Below, piece by piece: positions 12,712 through 23,400 of a stretch of 64,000 bases of DNA. The stretch is from NCBI GenBank assembly GCA_002633005.1, contig NMRA01000019.1, forward strand, positions 1,379,372 through 1,443,371, read 5' to 3'. A model generated the notes under the pieces. That model was given only the letters and a program-made list of their open reading frames with translations. It was not told where the DNA came from and made no database searches. The DNA comes from Phoronis australis. Lineage: Eukaryota > Phoronida > Phoronidae. Each line of letters begins with the position of its first letter. Position 1 is the stretch's first letter. Position numbers and translations under genes: made by a program.

Positions 12712-13518
12712 CCAAACTTGGATGTGATTTCAGGGCTACGACGGAACTGACAGTTCCTGTACAAGACAGTTACTGTATTGGAGACCAGGCATTGCAAGAC
12801 AGCTTGTTACAATGTGTGACTTTATTCACTGAGCATAGTCTTAATCTAACATTCTTTCAGTTCTTTGCAAACCTAGAGACAACTTCTTATCTGATTAAAG
12901 AACAAGCCAAGACTAATTTTATATCGGTAAGTGGTCTAAATCAAAAACTNTTCCCCTAATGGGAAAGCACTTTCTGACTCATGTTTGCACAGGAATTTGA
13001 ACCATTCCCAGTCATTGAGCTAACTATACTCAGTCAAGATGGTCTATCATGAAGAAATAGCGTCATCAATGTTATAAATACATTATACTGAAAATTTAAA
13101 ACAGAAAATAAATCCTAATCTTTGATCACAAAGTCCACATCCAAATCTTTTTACTCAAAGCCGGTCCTGTTATTGGTTGTTTTGCTATTATGTATGCTTG
13201 AATATTGTTGCTTTAAACTTGGGTCATGAGACATATTTAATGACATATTAATATTAAGTCAAAACTACACATTTTCTACTTCTAGAAAATACTTTGCTGA
13301 ATTATGTAATAATGTTGATATCAGGATAACTACATGGCTGAGACAATAGTAAACAGGAAAGACAACAGGAAGCGGCCAAGGCAATAGTAAGCAGCCGAGA
13401 CAATAGTAAGCAGGCGATAAGACTGACCACATTCATATATATTTCATTCCCAGCAAATACATGAAGCCCGAGTCAAGCTGAGAATCCATGTGCAAGCGAA
13501 ACTAGTTCAGATGTTCAG
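12712..13518 (+). CDS. Candidate exon pair of an unidentified plus-strand gene
   Basis: Exon 12712-12926 follows the acceptor gttccttctag and stays open for 71 codons in AT-rich DNA, reading DSLLQCVTLFTEHSLNLTFF and ANLETTSYLIKEQAKTNFIS, then meets gtaagt in phase 0. Exon 13454-13518 follows ttcattcccag, starts in phase 0 and reads QIHEARVKLRIHVQAKLVQM, ending at AG|gtagac in phase 2. The phases agree and the second exon is strongly protein-like. I do not recognise the family. These exons could belong to the same gene as the 8.4-kb exons, but no linking exon was found. Confidence 0.3.
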
Positions 13519-13918
13519 GTAGACAAAAGCCTGGACACCTGAACCATTAACAGTTATTTATATAAAAAGTCTTTACAACGATGACATTTTCCCTTTTCAC
13601 ATTGGCAAATGTGGCAACCATGTCTTTCTAGACAACCAATAACGGACATGACCAAATAGACTTAAAAAGTGATTCGGATACATCAGTATGAAATACAAGT
13701 AGACCAACTGATGCAGTAGGCAAACTGGTCTCGTGGATGATTAATGACACTTGACAGTCGGGTTAAAAGGAAGAAGTGGTTCGACATTACATACTGTGAA
13801 AAATGTGCTTCAACAAGGAAGTCACGTATTTCTAAAGATACGTACGGGGAAATTTGGGAATTTTCACAGCTCCTCCTTCTGAGTGGCTTTTAGCATCTAA
13901 TCAAAGAGCGCGCGGCGC

Positions 13919-13944
13919 GGGGGGGGGGGGGGGGGGNNNNNNNN
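13919..13944. other. Poly-G run abutting an 8-base N gap
   Basis: A homopolymer G tract (18 G) runs straight into Ns at 13937-13944, where sequencing or assembly stalled. Single ambiguous bases are at 5254, 12950 and 33930. Confidence 0.9.
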
Positions 13945-14879
13945 GGTGGGACCCACCAATTGTGATGACCACATTGTCTGGTGCCAGCAACACCCAATTA
14001 AGTGTAATTACCCAACCATAAACTGCAGTAAACATATCTGCCTGTACACATACTGGTGAATTCTCTAAATCCATTAAACAATAATTTTGGTTAAAAACGA
14101 ACACCGTGGCGGTATTCAACTGGAAAAAACGACCAAAAATGGTTTTTGATTTTTAAAAATCAATGAAATAATAAGGTAAAAACTACAAAATTTGGTACGA
14201 TTGAAGATAAGCGACCGTACGTATGTACTCGGTGGATTAAGAAACGCTGATCAGAGTTAACAATATCACATGGTTTATTCTTTTACTTCAAATATTCTTT
14301 CAATCCTGTTTAACCAGATTTTTGACTAGGAAACAATTGTAGGCCTACTTAACTTGTGCCCACACTTCGTTTTTTACATGACAGACAAAAAGCTAGAAAG
14401 AATAGCTATGTGGTCAATGCAACCAAAATTGTCCACTGAGATTCCTAATCTTCAGTTTGGCTATCACCATATTTGCAATTTTGTATTTATTTTATAATTT
14501 GAGTTCTAATAAAGGTTGAACTACTGGCACATCTATTTTGTTTGCCGTGAAATGTTTAATGTAGCTGCAATCTGTAAAGTTCAGGGATGGCACAATTAAC
14601 TAAACTACGATAATTAAGTTTCGTTGACGATCAAAATCTAGTACTGTTTTGGTACTTCTAGTTTAAAAATATAAATAAAAAAATATCAACCTGTTCCCGC
14701 TAAGAAAAAACAAGTAGACAGGAGTAATGAAATAACAAAAGCCAGTATGAAAATAGTTAAAACCATAGTTCCTTTAGGAAGTGTCCCTTTGTCAAGATGA
14801 ACACAAATTAACTTTTTTAGTCATTTTGTAATATTTAAAATGTACTAGTACCAAGTTAAAACTACTCTCCACATTGCAG

Positions 14880-14948
14880 GCTGTAACTCTGTCCAAATGC
14901 CAGAGAAAACCAATTTGGGTGTAATAACAACCACCATTGTTGAGACAG
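14880..14948 (+). CDS. Candidate symmetric phase-1 exon, unidentified
   Basis: Bounded by ctccacattgcag and gtatgc, 69 bases, entering and leaving in phase 1. Only that phase is open, reading CNSVQMPEKTNLGVITTTI and then VET. The good splice sites and Thr-rich, linker-like sequence suggest an exon. There is no identified partner, although the candidate exons at 12.7-13.5 kb lie upstream on the same strand. Confidence 0.25.
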
Positions 14949-16169
14949 GTATGCTAGCGATTATCTTTCCACTTCATTAGCTTTGATCTAAATTAATACA
15001 AAGGGTATGCTGAATAGGCATCATAAAAGTTATCTGGGACTGAGGGAATCTGAGGGTAACCAGTGTAATCTAGAAATTCTCCATATGAATTAGCATATCT
15101 TAAAAAGATGAAGTCACAAAATGCCACCTGACCGAATTACCAGGTTGCCAAGTGATCCAGATATGAACCTGCCAAAACGAGAGCACTCGAATGAGCGACA
15201 CTTGGCGAAATTAACTGAAAAGACAACGATGGAGATGACGACAACGATGGAGATCACGACGAAGAAGAAATATGATGATGATAGTGGCGATTACGAACAA
15301 CACAGTAACATTCATATGACTAGAGAGCATGTCAGAAACACTAATAGATAGGCAACAGTCTTGTTCTATAGAAGCTAAACCAACATCAATGCAGCAAGAG
15401 CGCTCAACAAAGGAACAGCGCTATCACAACATCTCAAATAAATCAAAAAGTAGACGACTTAGCGAAAAAACCTAAAATATCTTCTGAAAGCCCATTCAAA
15501 AATCTAGTTTCGCAAACTTCCGTAAATTTTTTCGAAAAATTTTGTTTTTTTGAAATTCAAATTCAAATAACTCGGAAACGGTCTCCTAGAAAAAATTATT
15601 ATAGTTCACTTGAAAGGGTATACATCAGAGAATCCACATGAAAAAATTCAGGTCAATTTTCTCTTCCCAATTAAAATGGCACCCCAGCACCACTGAAAAT
15701 GGGTCAACATGTGCCAGATCTTCCATCTTGAAAGCAACTTCTGTTTTTTTAGCCTTGAATAGTAACACTTAAAAAAACACTTTACAAAATTTCAAAGGAA
15801 TATTGCAATGCGCCCTACTGGAGAAAACGTTTTTAGCCCAAAATCGAGGTGTGCATGCGCTACTGCCGATAGTTCTGCCACCCTTAACCAGAAGTAAACA
15901 ATTTCCAGTACAGCGCACATCCGGTCCAATAATCGTGCCGATTTCAGCTCAGTATGTAAAAAATTATAGCCCCCAGGAGCATTTGAATCTTAAAATGAAA
16001 ACAAAATGGCTGCCACATCTGCCATCTTAGATCCGATAATGACGAAAAACAACAGGCTTCCAGTTACCTCTGAAACTACGTGTTGTGTGTAAATTTTGTG
16101 ATGATCAGACGAAAATTGCGATCTGTATCAAGCGAACAAAAAAAGCCTTAGTGACAGAGCAACACACAT

Positions 16170-16238
16170 GGCGAAAAATTTTTTCGCCAAGTAACAAACT
16201 TGACGGCAAAGCAACATACTACGCGAAATTTATTTCGC
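16170..16238. repeat. Paired GGCGAAA palindromes
   Basis: GGCGAAAAATTTTTTCGCC at 16170-16188 is a perfect odd palindrome. GCGAAAT...ATTTCGC follows at 16223-16238 and both are followed by CAA(G/A)TAACAA. They look like two diverged units of a roughly 50-bp repeat. Confidence 0.5.
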
Positions 16239-18097
16239 CAAATAACAACCAGATGGAAACCCACGTGGGGGAGTGAAAGTCCTGTTTCACAAACAACGCA
16301 TTGTTGATAGCATGCCTGCAGGCGAAACAACAAAAAACGGAGGATATAGAAAAACCAGGTCAACTGGGCAAACATGTGAGGTCGAGAGACATACCAATTG
16401 GCAGGTTTGCACATGTTAGAGCGAAGCTATACCCCAGAGTAGAAAGAGCAAGCACGGTTGATCAATATACCACATGGTCTGCAAAATATTCTACCAGATG
16501 TCTGCTTCTAGTCCTTCAAGGTACACTACCTGACACTGCAGCTGACTGTGCTGACTTGGAATAACTTGATTTCAATATTATTTATGAAAGAACATGGAAT
16601 TCTTAATTCACACAAGTAAGACCGAGCTGGCAGATACATCAACTACTACCAGTACCAGTAAGGACTAAAGTGTAGACTACAGTGCTGAGGCATTGTCAAC
16701 CTTTGTCATGTGAACTGCAGCTTGTTAACAGCACTCTGTCTCTGACCTTTCACGAATGCCAGTTTAGACGTGTAGCAGAAATAGCCAACTGTTAGCTTTG
16801 CAGCAACCCAATCCAAATACCTTAACCAATTGCAGTAAGGCAGGACTTCGGAATTCCGACTCGATACAAATCTCAGTCGTGTGAACTTGACATCTCCAGC
16901 CTGCTGTAGATCTGCAAAATTGTTATGACATCCGGGGCTCTGTGACGTATGTAACAACATGTCTGCCCCCACCACCAGTAAGTAAGTTAGTAGCCTAAAT
17001 ACGTATATGTGAGTAAGTGAGTAGGCCTAAGTTAATTCGCGAAGAGTAGAAACAGCAAGTGGAAGTTCGTTAAGGCCTAATTGCTTAGGAATTTTACTAT
17101 CATTTACCTGCGTTAAAAGGCAGCAATAGACTTCATACCGTAATCAAATGTAATTTACCGTGTAGGCTGGGTATGACATAGCTAGTGTAGCCTGTGACTG
17201 TGTGTGTAGGCCTACATTGGATACAAGTACTATAGACATTAACGTGTTTTAAACTGCTTAAAAATATCCTTGTTCCTCTGATGTCAAACCTGTCTGAAAA
17301 GGTGGTAAACAGATCAAACCATGATGTGTATACATAAAAATGGAAGGCCTATTGATGTAGCTGAACATATTTTGGCACTCTGAAAGGAGTGAAAGGGCGT
17401 GATCCCCATTTTGCTCAAACGGGGTCTAAGTTGATAGTTTAAGGGGCAATAGTCCAAAAAAGCTGGCTTAGCTGTCCTTTCAGACTACACAAACATGCAC
17501 TCTCTTTCTATTATCTTTTAGTCATTGTTCGTTAGTTCGAAGCACATATAAATAATGGACATTCTGCTATTAATGGTCGTGAAGCCACACGTGTCTCGTG
17601 AGCCACCATTGTTTGTGTTGCTATAACGGCATTTTCCGGTGGCTCCTAACTTGTTCGATTCTATAACCAAACTACAAGTTGGGAAGATAACCCCTGTAGC
17701 CAATATCTTACACGACTGATTAACTCCATTCTGGCATTAAAGGTTGGAGGACCAGCTCTCTTTTCTTCGATAAATGCTATAATCTCCAATAGATCATATC
17801 TAGCCTGACTAAGCTGTGCTGTTAAAAATAAAAGTTAAGTTATAACATATTCGAACATAAACCAATAGCATTTCTGCGATCCTCGTCCAATAGTGATAAT
17901 GTTTAGTTTTCGAAATGCCAAAATCGCTCAACTACAACCAAAGTTACAACAATCTATTCTTTCCGAACGTACCAATTCGCTCTGGGTTTGAGAGTGTTCA
18001 CACATGGTCTGTAATAAGCCTGGTAGATAATTGGCCTGCTTGTTGTCATATCAGACAAAAGACTGTGCTTGGCAGTTAACAAAGAAGTTAGATGTTT

Positions 18098-18168
18098 ATT
18101 TTTATTCTCCCAGTTCAACATAAGCAAGGACAAAGGTCTGGGCTTCCCTTGCCTTACTTTACAATTCA
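18098..18168 (+). repeat. Hairpin-forming dispersed repeat, copy 1
   Basis: Shares an ordered set of blocks (TTTTTATTCTCCCAGTTC, GGTCTGGGCTTCCC, TTACTTTACAATT) with 34759-34828 in the same orientation. The segment around GGTCTGGG can fold back on itself (AAGCAAGG against CCTTGCCTT). Confidence 0.5.
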
Positions 18169-18876
18169 GAGAAATTAAAGTTAACTAAGTTAAATGTATA
18201 CTTGAACCGGATTTTTTAAATACATTTAAAGAAAAAAAAAACATGTAAGACAGTGTAGTAGTGTATGGCTCTAAAAATGGGAGATAGTATTTTGGAATGA
18301 TAAAATATCCTTACATTGCTTTTAAATTATGCATTTGTGACCACCTGTTTGTAAATTTTTTGACTAAATTTATTTTTCGCAGGAGTAATAACTGTTAATT
18401 TCTTTTGTTAATATAATTAAATTTGGAGGTTTACCATTGAGACGTTGCTTATATAAATGGAACTTGCAAAGACACAAGATTAAATTTTGAATTTTCTGTC
18501 TTCTACATCTGCTTCCAAAACAAAACTGTGAGTACATTTGTACCCAGGGAGATATTGGTTTTTTTCTAACTCAATCTTCAACATTGTTTCAAAAATTTTA
18601 AACAACATCACATTGCCAGTATAATAGAAGGGCAATTTCGTGAAAAGGTCAACCTCGAGTCAAAATATTAAAATTGCGACTACACTAACATTTTTGGTCT
18701 CATCTGAAAGCCCATTCTCTCTAGTTTCAGGACCCATATTTGACTGTCCTATAACTTTCATTTTTTGCCTAAATGGACCCATTTTGGGGGTCACCTGACT
18801 CTAAAAAATTAGCTCAATTTTCATGTGAGTTGCTAATTATTGTCATGAAAAAGCTAATTATAGGTATTTCACTATA

Positions 18877-18998
18877 CTATCTAATTTGTGCAGTCACATG
18901 AACCCTCAACCTCCTCGCTTCCAAAAAGTAAGGCAACTCTGCATCCACAGCTGTCAAGACCTTTCTCACAATATCGTTAGGGCTGAACATAGGAACCC
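18877..18998 (-). CDS. Candidate terminal exon of an unidentified minus-strand gene
   Basis: On the minus strand the acceptor gattttacag precedes an open block entering in phase 1. It reads VPMFSPNDIVRKVLTAVDAE, then LPYFLEARRLRVHVTAQIR and a TAG stop at 18877-18879. The residue mix is unlike the surrounding AT-rich noise, but I do not recognise the family and found no upstream exon. The frame is also open through the putative acceptor for another 35 codons, so a decayed ORF is an alternative. Confidence 0.25.
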
Positions 18999-19156
18999 CT
19001 GTAAAATCATTTTGAAACAGCACTTGTTGTCCACTATGGGAAGCCCGGTGAAGACATTGAACCATAAATGAGATGATGTTAAAATCTTTTAAGACCATTT
19101 TGATTAACATGTATTGTGCATATTGCGCTGCGTCTTAGTTAAATAAACCCAAAAAT

Positions 19157-19285
19157 ATTAATAATATTGATAACCATATCGATAATGGTAATAGTAGTAA
19201 TAGCGGTAATTGTAGTAAAGGTAGTAATAGCAGTAATAGTAGAAATAGTAGTAATAGTAATGTAATACTAATAAAAATGATAATG
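19157..19285. repeat. (RTAATA)n-like microsatellite
   Basis: Imperfect trinucleotide/hexanucleotide array of AAT/AGT units (gtagtaatag repeated), about 130 bp. It produces a Tyr-rich artefactual frame on the minus strand. Confidence 0.8.
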
Positions 19286-19689
19286 GGTAGCCAATTTCAT
19301 GCCGTTTTAGCCCGGAGGGCATTCCTATAGAAGTAGTATACGAAAAGTGCCGCCCAAAAGGTTTGTTCACAGCAAAAAAACTCCGAAATGGTGCCATTTT
19401 TGACAGAATGCAATCTAAAAGTGTGCCTTTTCTGAATTTCTGGAACTGAACTGTGCGAAAATATGAATTTTTACACAAAATTAGTCCCTAAATGGGTCAG
19501 TTTTTGTCCGAGCCCACTCTCTAAACTGGTTGGTATCGAAATTATTCGGGCGGCACCCCTCATCCAAAAATACTCCTGTACCCCCGGCCATGTCAGATAC
19601 CACTCCTTCGTGATTTTGGTAATTTTCCTTGTAATATGACATTGGTTTCGTAAAATGCAATGCTACATTTCTCCCATGTGCATTCAACA

Positions 19690-19788
19690 TAAAATGTAAC
19701 AATTTGTTACATTTTAGGAGAGACATTGCAAGGTAAAATGTAACACTGATGTAACAGTGGTTACATTTTACAACTTGTTACATTTTAC
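19690..19788. repeat. Cluster of GTTACATTTTA palindromes
   Basis: Five copies of TAAAATGTAAC or its complement lie within 99 bp. 19690-19716 is a perfect 27-base odd palindrome (13-base arms). 19733-19771 is a second hairpin with 16-17-base arms and one bulge, and a half-site lies at 19775-19788. It is 0.6 kb upstream of the CLYBL start. Confidence 0.75.
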
Positions 19789-20019
19789 AGGGATCAGAGC
19801 CTGCTGATGGGATTAAGTCATACCACTGGCGTTCATCAAGTCCTTAGAGCCTTTGTTATCAGCTACTGAACAGAATAGTCTTGTGATGATTTTGAAACAA
19901 AATATTTCTTAATTTCATATTCTCAAGTCGCACATATCTTCAGTGATGTTTGAAGCTGACAGTGCATAGTAACTTTATTTTTCCATTAGTGGTTTATGCT
20001 GCAAAACATTTCAAGTGAC

Positions 20020-20345
20020 AGTGTGTGTGTTCACTGAAATGTATGTGTTCATCAAAAAGTGTGTGTTCATTAAAATGCACATGTTTATCAAAATGTATGT
20101 CTTCACTAAAATGTAAAGTGTTCACCAAAATCACATATTCATCGAAATATATGACGTTCACCAAAATGTACATGTTCACTGAATGCATGCGTGTGTTCTC
20201 TGAAATGCATGTGTTCATCGAAATGGATATTATCAGTGAAATGTATGTATTTATCGAAATTTTTGTGTTCACCAAAATGTATGTGTTCACTGAAATATGT
20301 GTTTCCACAAAATGTATTTGTTCATCAAAATGTAGGTGCTCACTT
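20020..20345. repeat. Diverged 18-bp tandem repeat upstream of CLYBL
   Basis: About 18 units of roughly GTGTTCATCAAAATGTAT, each differing slightly, ending about 70 bases before the CLYBL ATG. Because the unit length is a multiple of three and lacks stops, hexapeptide-repeat frames open on both strands (MCSLKC-like on plus, HFDEHI-like on minus). These are repeat artefacts unless transcribed. The array lies where the CLYBL promoter or 5' UTR should be; a possible splice acceptor (catctttcag) follows it at about 20363. Confidence 0.8.
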
Positions 20346-20412
20346 TCTCTATTCATCTTTCAGGTTTAGTCGATATGAACCAGTTTAAACACGAACTACT
20401 TTCTTAAGCAAC

Positions 20413-23400
20413 ATGGAGCCACTAGTGAGGACTTTCCGAGTGCTGTCAAGACTGCATGTCAGCACACGGTTTCAACTTTTACAAAACCTAGCTTCGCGCA
20501 GCAGCTATAGTTTTCCTATGTGTTGTTCTGCTGCTGATATTCATACTTCAACAAACCGTGCTTCACGATATGAAAATGTAGGACATGACCCTGATCACGT
20601 GCCGCGCTACATGCCACGCAGAGCAATGCTGTATGTGCCTGGCAGCGATAAGAAAAAGCTCATGAAGATACCAACATTTAAAGTCGACTGTGCTGTCATG
20701 GATTGTGAGGATGGTGTTGCAGCATCTCGCAAGGTTGGTCGAAATTCAGGTGGAATTAAATACTCCAGTTTATCAAGTGGGTGCCATTATTGCAAAGCAG
20801 AGATTCATGTAGAGTAGAAAGAGAAAGGGATTTTATGAGTCATATTTACTAGCATATACCAACATATTGATACATATTTACTAGCATATTGATACATATT
20901 TACTAGCATATACCAGCATATTGATACATATTTACTAGCATATACCAGCATATTGATACATATTTACTAGCATATACCAGCATATTGTTACAATAACTAA
21001 ATTGTTGTTCTTATGTATTGCATGATGGGTGTGCCAAGTTAAAAAATTACCTTCTGTGTTCATGTGTAAGCCCCATAAATGCTTTGTGTTAGTCATTTTA
21101 TGGAGTAGATTGCTGTAATCTGGAGTATTATATTAAAGGCGAATGCCACCCGATTTAATTAGTCTTTTTTGCCGCCTTAATCGGTCTATTTCCACATCGC
21201 CTCGCATAGGGTCGACCTTACCTTGCCAAGAGGTGTCGCGTTAACCTGTGAGGAAGGTGAGAAACTATGCTAACGTCGTCAGTGGTTCATATGCAGAGTG
21301 TATGCCGCTATGATGCGGTGTATCGTTCCCGCTTGTCCGAACTAAGCAGCCGCGAGGAAAGCGAGTATATCGTTTTTTTACTTCCTCCAGAGTCCGAAAT
21401 GCTTAGGAAGTGGTTCATGGTAGTAAAGAATGAAATGTACGCTGTAAATAGCAAGTATGAGGCCGTGAAACATCTCCGTGTCTGTGGCCTGCAGACGACG
21501 TCGACAGTGCCTCACGAATGCCGGCTTACCAAATAACTCCATACGTTCCGTTGTCTGAGCTTGTTCACGGCGCCTCTCTAGTATTTCTTCATCACTGTAT
21601 TCCTCCTGCTACGGGCCTTATTGGCCTGCCGAACTTTGTAGGCTACGGTGTGTCCAAATACCAATAAATCCGTAAGAGCGAAATAAAACAACACGTTTTT
21701 ATAAGAACTCGGTGTATCTAAAAGGGTTTTGCATCGAAGTTTGACGATTTATTGGTGTTAAACGATGACTCCAAGCGATAAGCTGACACCAGTAACCCGT
21801 GTTGTGAACTGCTGAACAGAATGCGTGTGAAACCGATGACGTAATTGGATAATTTCAATACCTCCGTCTGCCGTCAGGTGTCAGGTAACGCAACCGCACG
21901 TGTAGTTATGGAGTAGAACAACTCGATCTAAATTGTTACAAATTGTTTTTTGGGTGGCATGATCCTTTAATTTTAATAATTTGTTCCCAATCTCCTTTTA
22001 CTGACTATGCTATCATTTTTATTGCAAAGTTTAACCTGGAATTGAAATGTTAGCTGCTGTCACAATCCAATGTCTACCAAGGATTGAATTGCGACACCAT
22101 GGTGCTACAAAATTTAATTATTTTCTTTCTATTTTTGTTGAAGGATGATGCTCGTAACAACATACGTGAAATGCTCGACTCAGTGTTAGACTTTGGTAAA
22201 AATGAATGCGCAGTGCGTATCAACTCAGTGGGCAGTGGGCTTGCGGAGGAGGACCTGAGAGTGATATTAGGAGCAAAGCACCTGCCTCATACATTGATGG
22301 TGCCCAAATTGGAAGACGCTTCAGAGATAGAATGGGTAAAGGAGCTCTGGTGAATCTTGGATGTCCTGACTACAATGTCCAAATGAAATTATTTGCAATA
22401 CCCCTAACAATATTCTGCTGTGTTTTCTTAAAAATTTTATAATTTTTGGTCTTGCCTATGCGAGCCTCCTTAATTTGTTTGTGTTACTGTAGGCAGGGGT
22501 GAAATCATGACAGTTTGATGTAACCTAGATTTTGTTTGTAAACCTAGTAAAAATCCCATGTTGCCATGCAGTTGACATGCACACACTCCAAATGCTACAG
22601 CAAATCAACAGACATAAGTCGCAATTGTTCGGCAGGGTTCCATTTACCATCTGTGCACGGGTAATGTATGCCAATCGTCTGCTGATTTAGGAGCTTATTT
22701 GAGATGCTCTTAATATTCCATTTGACGAACAACTAATATTTAAAAAATACCACCTGGACAAAATCGGATGAACACTTGCTGAGTTTGCTGGTTCTTTTAA
22801 TCAGCTGTTTTATTTTCGGCTGCTGTCAACTATTTGTCATTTGTAGGGGCAGCTCATTTGCTCCCCTTCATCCTTGTTTTGGTGCCCCCATTTCCTGTTT
22901 GGCGACCTGGGGTTAACTAAGTGTCGAGCCCTGTGTGAGACCGCCATGTGTTGATTTTGTGTTGGTTGAGGGTTGTACTATATGTGCAGATGTTTGGGGC
23001 TGCTTCTTGCATTATTTGAAATATAAGAACACAGGTATAATGCACATGTATGGTAGTCGTGAAAAGACACAGTCAGTGGAGTATGCATGTGGCAGGGGAG
23101 CCTTCATGTAGTCGTTTGCAGTATTGTTAGTAGGCAGTGTGTTATGAATAAGTTTAAAGTGAAATAACATGTCACTAGAAGCTGGGTTTGTGAACTAAGA
23201 CAAATTTGATGTTTATGTGTGAAACACATTTGAAGATCGAGGCATATACCATTTTCTTAATAGGTTAGCCGCGGTTTTCACTACAGAGACTTGGTAGATT
23301 TGATAGCTGCTATGTGTCCACCTTTTGTTAAAAATACTGATTATTTAGTCCACTTCCTGAGGATGAAGCTGGACATTAGTCAGATGGTTCTGATGTCTGG

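Noticed and set aside
16959-16977. Possible plus-strand first exon, MSAPTT then gtaagt
   Set aside because: Only six codons, and no phase-1 partner exon was found downstream.
19994-20369. Open frames on both strands with Cys/Lys/Met- and His/Asp/Glu-rich hexapeptides
   Set aside because: Produced entirely by the 18-bp tandem repeat, whose unit is a multiple of three and lacks stops.
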